Assembly (NCBI RefSeq): GCF_004028095.1
Contig: NZ_SBHM01000003.1
Span: 1 to 64,000, forward strand
From: Paenarthrobacter ureafaciens
GTDB lineage: Bacteria > Actinomycetota > Actinomycetes > Actinomycetales > Micrococcaceae
Length of the DNA stretch: 64,000 nt
Direction: 5' to 3'
The notes under the pieces are model-generated. The model ran no database searches. It had not been told where the DNA came from and worked only from the letters and a program-made list of their open reading frames with translations. This document shows, piece by piece, positions 52,386-59,479 of this stretch (positions are counted from its first letter, which is position 1; each line of letters begins with the position of its first letter). The translations under genes and the position numbers were made by a program.

Positions 52386-53888
52386 TTGGAACAGGTCACA
52401 TCGGACACCCTGGCGGCAGCGCGCAAGGTGATTGCGGTCCACATCAACTACCCCAGCCGGGCTGCGCAGCGTGGGCGGACTCCGGCGCAACCGTCGTACT
52501 TCCTGAAGCCGCCGTCGTCGTTGTCCCTGGGTTCCCCCGACGCTCCCGGCACCGTTGAACGCCCTGCCGGCTGTGAGCTGCTCGGTTACGAGGGCGAGAT
52601 CGCACTGGTGATCGGCAAAGCTGCCCGCCGCGTTGGCTTGGAGGATGCGTGGAGCCACGTTGCCGCCGTCACGGCTTCCAACGACCTCGGCGTGTACGAC
52701 CTTCGCTACGCGGACAAGGGTTCCAACCTCCGCTCCAAGGGCGGTGACGGCTTCACGCCCGTTGGCCCGGCGCTCATCCCGGCAGACGCCGTCGACCCTT
52801 CCAAACTGCGCATCCGCACGTGGCATAACGGTCAGCTGGTCCAGGACGACACCACCGAGGACCTCCTCTTCCCCTTCGCGCAGCTCGTCGCGGACCTCTC
52901 CCAGCTGCTGACGCTCGAGGAGGGCGACATCATCCTCACCGGCACCCCCGCCGGAGCTTCCGTGGCTGTCCCGGGGGACGTCGTCGAAATTGAGGTCACC
53001 GGAGGTGATTTCAGCACCGGCCGCCTCACCACCAAGGTGACGGAAGGTACGACGCCGTTCGCGGACTTTGGTGCCGGCCCCAAGACCGATGACACGCAGC
53101 GGGAAGAGGCCTACGGTTCCCGCGAAGCCGCCGGGCTGGCACCCGCGGAGCCGGCGGCTGCCGCGAGTGTGCTGACGCCGGAGTTAAAGGCGAAGCTCGA
53201 ATCGGTGGCCACCGCTACCCTGTCGTCGCAGCTTCGCAAGCGCGGGTTGAACAACGTCAGCATCGACGGCTTGCAGGCCACCCGCCCGGACCGCAAGGTG
53301 GTGGGTTTGGCCCGGACGCTGCGCTATGTACCCAACCGTGAGGACCTTTTCAAGACCCACGGCGGTGGCTTCAACGCCCAGAAACGCGCGATCGATTCGG
53401 TGAATGAAGGCGAAATCCTGGTCATGGAAGCCCGCGGAGAAAAGGGCACCGGAACAGTGGGGGACATCCTCGCACTGCGGGCCCAGGTCCGTGGAGCCGC
53501 GGCGATCATTACCGACGGCGGTGTCCGCGACTACTCTGCCGTGGCGGACCTGGACATGCCGACATACTTCGCGAACCCGCACCCGGCCGTGCTCGGACGC
53601 CGGCACATCCCGTGGGACACCGACATCACCATTGCCTGCGGCGGCGCCACTGTGCAGCCGGGCGACATCATCGTTGCCGATTCCGACGGGATCCTGGTCA
53701 TTCCCCCGGCCATCGCCGAGGAACTCGTGGACGACTGCATCGCCCAGGAAAAGGAAGAAGTCTTCATCTTTGAGATGGTCAAGCAAGGCAACAGCGTGGA
53801 TGGTCTTTACCCCATGAACAAGGAGTGGCAGGCCCGCTACGCCGAATGGCTGTCCCTGCAAGCCACGGAAGGAGCCCACGGTGACTGA
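52386..53888 (+). CDS. Fumarylacetoacetate hydrolase-RraA-like fusion (probable 5-oxopent-3-ene-1,2,5-tricarboxylate decarboxylase)
   Basis: A 500-residue fusion. The N-terminal half (to about 235) is an FAH-type domain with the metal site GYEGEIALVIG (ExE) and KGGDGFTPVGP. The C-terminal half (about 260-480) is RraA-like and keeps the aldolase/decarboxylase motif of Gly-Asp, 20 residues, then Arg-Asp, so it is a predicted metal-dependent lyase rather than an RNase E inhibitor. In the homoprotocatechuate route the FAH-type HpaG enzyme decarboxylates the tricarboxylate and isomerises the product. This fusion could do both. The TTG at 52386 is chosen because AGGAG precedes it by five bases; an in-frame GTG at 52380 overlaps that site. 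Confidence 0.85.
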   Translation: MEQVTSDTLAAARKVIAVHINYPSRAAQRGRTPAQPSYFLKPPSSLSLGSPDAPGTVERPAGCELLGYEGEIALVIGKAARRVGLEDAWSHVAAVTASNDLGVYDLRYADKGSNLRSKGGDGFTPVGPALIPADAVDPSKLRIRTWHNGQLVQDDTTEDLLFPFAQLVADLSQLLTLEEGDIILTGTPAGASVAVPGDVVEIEVTGGDFSTGRLTTKVTEGTTPFADFGAGPKTDDTQREEAYGSREAAGLAPAEPAAAASVLTPELKAKLESVATATLSSQLRKRGLNNVSIDGLQATRPDRKVVGLARTLRYVPNREDLFKTHGGGFNAQKRAIDSVNEGEILVMEARGEKGTGTVGDILALRAQVRGAAAIITDGGVRDYSAVADLDMPTYFANPHPAVLGRRHIPWDTDITIACGGATVQPGDIIVADSDGILVIPPAIAEELVDDCIAQEKEEVFIFEMVKQGNSVDGLYPMNKEWQARYAEWLSLQATEGAHGD

Positions 53889-54540
53889 AACCGCCGTCGG
53901 GAGCAAATCCCAGCAAGCGTATGAGGCCGTGAAGGCCCGGATCGTCGAGGGCGCCTACACCCCCGGCTACCGGCTGGTGCTGGCCAAGATCGCCGAAGAC
54001 CTGGGCTTCAGCGTGGTCCCTGTCCGCGAAGCCATCCGCCGGCTGGAGGCCGAAGGCCTGGTGAAGTTCGAACGGAACGTCGGCGCGACGGTCTCCGGGA
54101 TCGACCCCACCGAGTACCTGTACACGATGCAGACCCTGAGCATCGTGGAAGGTGCGGCCACCGCGTTGTCCGCACCGCTGATTGATCCGGCCACGATCGC
54201 CCGCGCCCGTGCAGTGAATGCCGAGATGCGCGAGTGCCTGGAACACTTTGACCCCGTCCGCTTCACCGCCCTGAACCAGGACTTCCATTCCGTCCTGTTC
54301 GAGCACTGCCCCAACCCGCACATTCTTGACCTGGTCCACCGCGGCTGGAACCGGCTGGCGTCCCTGCGCTCATCCACGTTCCGGTTCGTGCCCGGCCGGG
54401 CCCAGGAATCGGTGCGTGAACACGAGGCCCTGCTCCAACTCATCGAGTCCGGAGCAGACGCCGACACCATCGAGAAAGCTGCCCGCCAACACCGCGCCGC
54501 CACCCTCGACGCCTACCTCGCCCACGCCGTATCCAGTTAG
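53881..54540 (+). CDS. GntR-family (FCD) transcriptional regulator of the operon
   Basis: A 219-residue regulator with an N-terminal winged helix (KIAEDLGFSVVPVREAIRRL, about 36-55) and a helical FCD ligand domain with metal-binding His residues (for example LNQDFHSVLFEH). It overlaps the fusion gene by eight bases, so it is translated with the catabolic genes and can autoregulate through the palindrome at 52351. A pathway intermediate is the likely inducer, by inference. Confidence 0.88.
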   Translation: MTETAVGSKSQQAYEAVKARIVEGAYTPGYRLVLAKIAEDLGFSVVPVREAIRRLEAEGLVKFERNVGATVSGIDPTEYLYTMQTLSIVEGAATALSAPLIDPATIARARAVNAEMRECLEHFDPVRFTALNQDFHSVLFEHCPNPHILDLVHRGWNRLASLRSSTFRFVPGRAQESVREHEALLQLIESGADADTIEKAARQHRAATLDAYLAHAVSS

Positions 54541-54550
54541 GAACTCAACG

Positions 54551-56080
54551 ATGACGACCTCCACCGAAACCACCAAGCACTACGTTCCCGAGGACCTGCC
54601 CACCCATATCCAGCACTACATCAACGGCGAGTTCGTTGACTCCGTCTCCGGGAAGACCTTCGACGTGCTGGACCCGGTGTCCAACCAGAACTACGCCACC
54701 GCCGCCGCGGGCCAGAAGGAAGACATCGACCTCGCCGTCGCCGCAGCGCGCGAAGCGTTCGTCAACGGTCCCTGGCCGAAGATGAAGCCCCGCGAGCGTG
54801 CCCGGGTGCTGAACAAGATCGCCGACGCCGTCGAGGCGCAGGAAGCCCGCCTCGCCGAGCTCGAGACGTTCGATACCGGCCTGCCGATCACCCAGGCCAA
54901 AGGCCAGGCACTCCGGGCGGCGGAGAACTTCCGTTTCTTCGCGGACCTGATCGTGGCCCAGTTCGACGACGCGATGAAGGTCCCCGGCTCGCAGATCAAC
55001 TACGTCAACCGCAAGCCGATCGGCGTCGCCGGCCTGATCACGCCGTGGAATACCCCGTTCATGCTCGAGTCGTGGAAGCTCGCTCCGGCCTTGGCCACCG
55101 GCAACACCGTGGTCCTGAAGCCAGCAGAGTTCACGCCGCTCTCGGCGTCCTTGTGGGCGCAGATTTTCAAGGACGCCGGCCTGCCCGACGGGGTGTTCAA
55201 CCTGGTCAACGGCCTGGGTGAGGAAGCCGGTGATGCGTTGGTGAAGCACCCGGACGTTCCGCTGATCTCCTTTACCGGCGAGACCACCACCGGCCAGACG
55301 ATCTTCCGCAACGCTGCAGAGAACCTCAAGGGCCTGTCCATGGAACTCGGCGGCAAGTCCCCGTGCGTCGTGTTCGCCGACGCCGACCTGGACGCCGCGA
55401 TCGATTCGGCCCTGTTCGGCGTGTTCTCGCTCAACGGCGAACGCTGCACCGCCGGCTCCCGCATCCTGGTGGAACGCGCCATCTACGACGAATTCTGCGA
55501 AAAGTACGCCGCCCGGGCCAAAAACATCGTTGTCGGCGATCCCCACGATCCCAAGACCCAGGTGGGTGCGCTCGTCCACCCCGAGCACTACGACAAGGTG
55601 GCCTCCTACGTGGAGATCGGCAAGTCCGAAGGCCGGCTCCTGGCCGGCGGCGGCAGGCCCGACCACCTGCCCGAAGGCAACTACATCGCACCCACCGTGT
55701 TTGCCGACGTCGCACCTGACGCGCGGATCTTCCAGGAGGAAATCTTCGGTCCCGTCGTGGCCATCACCCCGTTCGAGAACGACGACGAAGCCCTCGCCCT
55801 GGCGAACAACACCAAGTACGGCCTGGCCGCCTACATCTGGACGCAGAACCTGACCCGGGCGCACAACTTCTCCCAAAACGTCGAGGCCGGCATGGTGTGG
55901 CTCAACAGCCACAACGTCCGCGACCTGCGCACCCCGTTCGGCGGCGTCAAAGCCTCCGGCCTGGGCCACGAGGGCGGCTACCGCTCGATCGACTTCTACA
56001 CCGACCAGCAAGCCGTGCACATCACCCTCGGCTCCGTCCACACCCCCAAATTCGGAGACACGCCCAAGTCCGGCGCCTAG
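54551..56080 (+). CDS. hpaE: 5-carboxymethyl-2-hydroxymuconate semialdehyde dehydrogenase
   Basis: A 509-residue NAD-dependent aldehyde dehydrogenase that oxidises the ring-cleavage product of homoprotocatechuate. The Glu-bearing LSMELGGKSPCVVFADADLD (about 260-279) and the nucleophile Cys at residue 299 in NGERCTAGSR are visible, with PWNTPFMLESWKLAPAL for the cofactor. The function is assigned because hpaD, hpaH and hpaI follow. The ATG at 54551 begins ten bases after the regulator stop. Confidence 0.93.
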   Translation: MTTSTETTKHYVPEDLPTHIQHYINGEFVDSVSGKTFDVLDPVSNQNYATAAAGQKEDIDLAVAAAREAFVNGPWPKMKPRERARVLNKIADAVEAQEARLAELETFDTGLPITQAKGQALRAAENFRFFADLIVAQFDDAMKVPGSQINYVNRKPIGVAGLITPWNTPFMLESWKLAPALATGNTVVLKPAEFTPLSASLWAQIFKDAGLPDGVFNLVNGLGEEAGDALVKHPDVPLISFTGETTTGQTIFRNAAENLKGLSMELGGKSPCVVFADADLDAAIDSALFGVFSLNGERCTAGSRILVERAIYDEFCEKYAARAKNIVVGDPHDPKTQVGALVHPEHYDKVASYVEIGKSEGRLLAGGGRPDHLPEGNYIAPTVFADVAPDARIFQEEIFGPVVAITPFENDDEALALANNTKYGLAAYIWTQNLTRAHNFSQNVEAGMVWLNSHNVRDLRTPFGGVKASGLGHEGGYRSIDFYTDQQAVHITLGSVHTPKFGDTPKSGA

Positions 56081-56081
56081 C

Positions 56082-56149
56082 ACCCAACCAGGTCGCAATA
56101 GAGCGCGTTTTCAGCCCTCAAAGCGCGCACAAATGCGACCCAGTTGGGT
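56082..56149. repeat. 68-bp imperfect inverted repeat between hpaE and hpaD
   Basis: The outer arms ACCCAACCAGGTCGCA (56082-56097) and TGCGACCCAGTTGGGT (56134-56149) pair at 14 of 16 positions. An inner GCGCG/CGCGC pair lies around 56103 and 56124. It fills most of the 104-base gap. It may be a REP-like or MITE-like element or an mRNA processing/stability structure. Confidence 0.65.
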
Positions 56150-56184
56150 ACCCACAACCATCCTTTCGACGAAGAAAGACCATC

Positions 56185-57276
56185 ATGACTACTCCCTTCA
56201 CCGGCCCCATCCCCACCCCGACCGTTCCGGCTCCGGACATCGTCCGCTGCGCCTACCTCGAACTCGTGGTCACGGACCTGGAAAAGTCGCGGGCGTTCTA
56301 CGTGGATCTCCTTGGCCTGCACGTCACCGAGGAAGACGAGAACACCATCTACCTCCGTTCCTTCGAGGAATTCATCCACCACAACCTCGTCCTGCGGAAG
56401 GGCCCGGTGGCCGCGGCGGCCGCGTTCGCCTACCGGGTGAAGTCCCCCGCCGAGGTGGATGCCGCCGAGGCCTACTACCGTGAACTCGGCTGCCGGGTGG
56501 AACGGCGCAAGGAAGGCTTCACCAAGGGCGTGGGCGATTCCGTCCGCGTGGAGGATCCGCTGGGCTTCCCGTACGAGTTCTTCTTCGAGGTTGACCACGT
56601 TGAACGCCTCACCCAGCGCTACGATCTGTACTCCGCGGGCGAACTGGTCCGCCTGGACCACTTCAACCAGGTCACCCCGGATGTTCCGCGCGGCCGCAAG
56701 TACCTCGAGGACCTGGGCTTCCGGGTCTCGGAAGACATCAAGGATTCCGACGGCGTCACGTACGCCGCGTGGATGCACCGCAAGCAGACTGTGCATGACA
56801 CCGCCCTGACCGGTGGCAACGGACCCCGCCTGCACCACATCGCGTTCTCCACCCACGAGAAACACAACATCATCCAGATCTGCGACAAAATGGGTGCCCT
56901 GCGCATCAGCGACCGCATCGAACGCGGCCCCGGACGCCACGGCGTCTCCAACGCCTTCTACCTCTACATCCTGGACCCGGACGGCCACCGGGTGGAGATC
57001 TACACCCAGGACTACTACACCGGCGACCCGGACAACCCCACCGTCACCTGGGACGTCCACGACAACCAGCGCCGTGACTGGTGGGGCAACCCCGTGGTCC
57101 CGTCCTGGTACACCGAGGCCTCCCTGGTCCTGGACCTCGACGGCAACCCCCAGCCGGTCATTGAACGTGAAGAGAAGTCTGAAATGGCAGTCACGGTTGG
57201 GGCCGATGGTTTCTCCTACACCCGCCCCGACGAGGCCACCGGAGCCGAAGGATTCAAACTGGGAGCGCAGGTCTGA
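56185..57276 (+). CDS. hpaD: Homoprotocatechuate 2,3-dioxygenase (MndD/HpaD type)
   Basis: A 363-residue extradiol dioxygenase that opens the ring of 3,4-dihydroxyphenylacetate next to a hydroxyl. By motif comparison with the well-studied HPCD/MndD enzymes, the metal ligands are H159, H218 and E271, and the acid-base residues H204 and Y261. The sequence is very close, as I recall it, to MndD of Arthrobacter globiformis, which uses manganese; the metal of this protein is inferred from that. The gene is preceded by the 68-bp repeat and by a gap without a strong ribosome site. Confidence 0.94.
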   Translation: MTTPFTGPIPTPTVPAPDIVRCAYLELVVTDLEKSRAFYVDLLGLHVTEEDENTIYLRSFEEFIHHNLVLRKGPVAAAAAFAYRVKSPAEVDAAEAYYRELGCRVERRKEGFTKGVGDSVRVEDPLGFPYEFFFEVDHVERLTQRYDLYSAGELVRLDHFNQVTPDVPRGRKYLEDLGFRVSEDIKDSDGVTYAAWMHRKQTVHDTALTGGNGPRLHHIAFSTHEKHNIIQICDKMGALRISDRIERGPGRHGVSNAFYLYILDPDGHRVEIYTQDYYTGDPDNPTVTWDVHDNQRRDWWGNPVVPSWYTEASLVLDLDGNPQPVIEREEKSEMAVTVGADGFSYTRPDEATGAEGFKLGAQV

Positions 57277-57278
57277 GG

Positions 57279-58064
57279 ATGTTGGATGCCCGGACAATCG
57301 AAGCCATTGCCGACGAGCTCGTCGAGGCGGGCAGGAACCGCAAACCGGTCCCACGCCTGACCGCGCGCTATCCGGAGATGACGGTTGAAGATTCCTACGC
57401 CGTGCAGAAGCTGTGGCGGCAACGTAACGAAGAAGCCGGCCGCACGCTGGTGGGGCGAAAGATCGGCCTCACGTCCAAGGCCATGCAGGCCGCCACCGGC
57501 ATCACCGAACCGGACTACGGAGCGATCTTCGATGACATGGTCTTCGAAACCGGCTGCTCCGTGGAGTGGGACCGGTACACCCACCCGCGGGTGGAGGTGG
57601 AACTTGCGTTCGTGCTCAAGGACGGCCTCAAGGGACCCGGCTGCACCATCTTCGATGTCCTCAACGCCACAGACTACGTGGTTCCTGCCCTGGAGATCCT
57701 GGACTCCAGGATAGAAATGGAGGGCCGGACCATCGTGGACACGATCTCGGACAACGCTGCCATGGGCGCCATGGTGATCGGCGGGCGCCCCGTGAAGCCC
57801 GACGCCGTCGACCTGCGCTGGGTCTCGGCCATCCTCTACAAGAACCAGACCGTGGAAGAAACCGGAGTGGCAGCCGGCGTCCTGGACCACCCGGCCAACG
57901 GGGTCCATTGGCTGGCCAACAAGATCGCCGCCCACGGCGACTCCATGAAAGCCGGCGACATCATCCTCGCCGGCTCCTTCACCCGCCCCCTGTGGGTATA
58001 CAAAGGCGATACCGTCCACGCCGACTACGGACCCTTGGGAGTTGTGACATGCCACTTCAGCTAG
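57279..58064 (+). CDS. hpaH: 2-oxo-hept-4-ene-1,7-dioate hydratase
   Basis: A 261-residue FAH-superfamily hydratase that adds water to the dienoate formed after decarboxylation. RTLVGRKIGLTSKAMQAATG (about 55-74), VEVELAFVL with the metal ExE (about 105-113) and SSFT/AGSFTRPLWV (about 235) match HpaH. The ATG at 57279 is two bases after the hpaD stop, with GAGG inside the stop region. It overlaps hpaI by 16 bases. Confidence 0.92.
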   Translation: MLDARTIEAIADELVEAGRNRKPVPRLTARYPEMTVEDSYAVQKLWRQRNEEAGRTLVGRKIGLTSKAMQAATGITEPDYGAIFDDMVFETGCSVEWDRYTHPRVEVELAFVLKDGLKGPGCTIFDVLNATDYVVPALEILDSRIEMEGRTIVDTISDNAAMGAMVIGGRPVKPDAVDLRWVSAILYKNQTVEETGVAAGVLDHPANGVHWLANKIAAHGDSMKAGDIILAGSFTRPLWVYKGDTVHADYGPLGVVTCHFS

Positions 58065-58822
58065 ACCCCCGGTTCTACACAGTCCTCCGGGAATCGGACC
58101 GCCCCCTGGTGGGAATGTGGGTATGCTCCGGCAGCCCGTTGGTGGCCGAAATCTGCGCCGGCTCCGGCCTGGACTGGCTCCTGATAGACGCCGAACACAG
58201 CCCCAACGGCCTCGAATCAATCCTCGCCCAGCTCCACGCCACCAGCGGCTACCCGATCCAGGTCATGGTCCGCCCTCCCGTCAACGACACCGTGGTGATC
58301 AAGCAATATCTGGACCTCGGCGTTCAGAACCTCATGATTCCCATGGTCAACTCCGCTTTCGAAGCAGCCGCCGCGGTGGCCGCCGTCCGTTACCCGCCGC
58401 ACGGGGTCCGGGGCGTCGGCTCCGCCCTGGCCCGATCGGCGCGCTGGAACCGCATCCCGGACTACCTCGCCACAGCTTCGGCGAGCATCAGCCTTACGGT
58501 CCAGATCGAATCCGAGGCGGCAGCATCTGCCGTCGAAGAAATCCTCGCCGTCGATGGTGTGGACGGGATCTTCCTTGGCCCCTCCGACCTCGCCGCCTCG
58601 ATGGGCCTGCTGGGACAGCAGGAAAATCCCCTGGTGAGGGCCGTCGTCGAGCATTGCCTTGAAGCCGCCAAAGCGGCAGGCAAACCGGCCGGCGTGAACG
58701 CCTTCAACGAAGCAACAGCAAGGTCCTACCTCGACGCCGGCGCCTCGTTCGTGCTGGTAGGCGCCGACGTCTCGGTCTTGGCCCGGGCCTCGGAGGGGTT
58801 TGCGGAGAAGTTCATTAGCTAG
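58049..58822 (+). CDS. hpaI: 4-hydroxy-2-oxoheptane-1,7-dioate aldolase
   Basis: A 257-residue class II aldolase of the HpcH/HpaI family that splits the pathway end product into pyruvate and succinate semialdehyde. The general-base motif DAEHSP (about 49-54), EXE-type metal residues in QIESEAAASAVEEIL, and FLGPSDLAASMGLLGQ (about 175-190) are present. The gene begins inside the end of hpaH. It is followed by a strong hairpin. Confidence 0.92.
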   Translation: MPLQLDPRFYTVLRESDRPLVGMWVCSGSPLVAEICAGSGLDWLLIDAEHSPNGLESILAQLHATSGYPIQVMVRPPVNDTVVIKQYLDLGVQNLMIPMVNSAFEAAAAVAAVRYPPHGVRGVGSALARSARWNRIPDYLATASASISLTVQIESEAAASAVEEILAVDGVDGIFLGPSDLAASMGLLGQQENPLVRAVVEHCLEAAKAAGKPAGVNAFNEATARSYLDAGASFVLVGADVSVLARASEGFAEKFIS

Positions 58823-58828
58823 CAGCCG

Positions 58829-58858
58829 CCGGTGGCGCGGCGCATGCCCCGCCACCGG
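58829..58858. terminator. Terminator of the homoprotocatechuate operon
   Basis: CCGGTGGCG (58829-58837) and CGCCACCGG (58850-58858) form a perfect 9-bp stem with a 12-base loop. It lies between the ends of two converging genes and could serve both. Confidence 0.7.
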
Positions 58859-58873
58859 GCTGGATGCATAAAC

Positions 58874-59350
58874 CTAGGACCGCTGTTCGTCCGGCAAGGT
58901 CTCCGGATCAACATTTGGCCGCCACTGGCTGGGCGGGTTGATGACGAACCTGCGGCCGCTGATGTCCGACGGCGTCACCCTCACCAGGATGTCCTTGCTG
59001 CCCGGTTGCCACGGGGCAAGTCCCGAGTCCACGGCTTCCTGGATTTCGTTCGGGTCCGAGACGAACTCGGCACTGCCCTTGAGGATCACGCTCCAGGCAA
59101 TGGTTCCGTAGCTGTTGAAACCGTCTGCCTCAAGTGCAACGCGTGACGCGCCCCGTAGAGCGGCCTCCTTGGTGCCTTCCCCGATGCGGAAAATGATCGT
59201 TCCGTAATTGGAGACGAAGTTAATGGGAAAGATCTCCGGATTTCCATCGATGACAAGGCCGATCCTGCAGACCGATGTGGATTGCAGATACTTCCAGCAG
59301 TCATGGACGCTGAGCTCTTTGGTGTCTTGTACTGAAGCAGTGTTCTCCAT
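58874..59350 (-). CDS. Pyridoxamine 5'-phosphate oxidase-fold protein (second)
   Basis: A 158-residue split-barrel flavin-binding protein. VHDCWKYLQSTSVCRIGLVI (about 15-34), IFPINFVSNYGTIIFRIGEGTKEAAL (GTI and F420/FMN-like strands) and WSVILKGSAEFV (about 85-96) are typical of the mycobacterial-type PPOX family. The actual cofactor and substrate are unknown. The ATG at 59350 is chosen; the frame is open to 59407 without conserved sequence. Confidence 0.8.
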   Translation of the reverse strand: MENTASVQDTKELSVHDCWKYLQSTSVCRIGLVIDGNPEIFPINFVSNYGTIIFRIGEGTKEAALRGASRVALEADGFNSYGTIAWSVILKGSAEFVSDPNEIQEAVDSGLAPWQPGSKDILVRVTPSDISGRRFVINPPSQWRPNVDPETLPDEQRS

Positions 59351-59415
59351 GGCGTTGAGCCTAGTGCTTGAATTCCGGACTGAGTAGGGTTTGACGTCGC
59401 GATTCACCTAACGCC

Positions 59416-59454
59416 GACGGCGGATGGTCACCGATATGGCAACCACCCGCCGTC
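59416..59454 (-). terminator. Terminator of katE
   Basis: GACGGCGGATGGT (59416-59428) pairs with ACCACCCGCCGTC (59442-59454) over 13 positions with one mismatch, leaving a 13-base loop. It is 26 bases past the catalase stop on the minus strand. Confidence 0.65.
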
Positions 59455-59479
59455 GTGAGTCCCCTGGAAGCAGGCGACG

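Noticed and set aside
54545..56098. 517-residue minus-strand open frame opposite hpaE
   Set aside because: Antisense shadow of a strongly conserved dehydrogenase gene.
56077..57354. 425-residue minus-strand open frame opposite hpaD
   Set aside because: Antisense shadow; hpaD matches a characterised enzyme family in the other direction.
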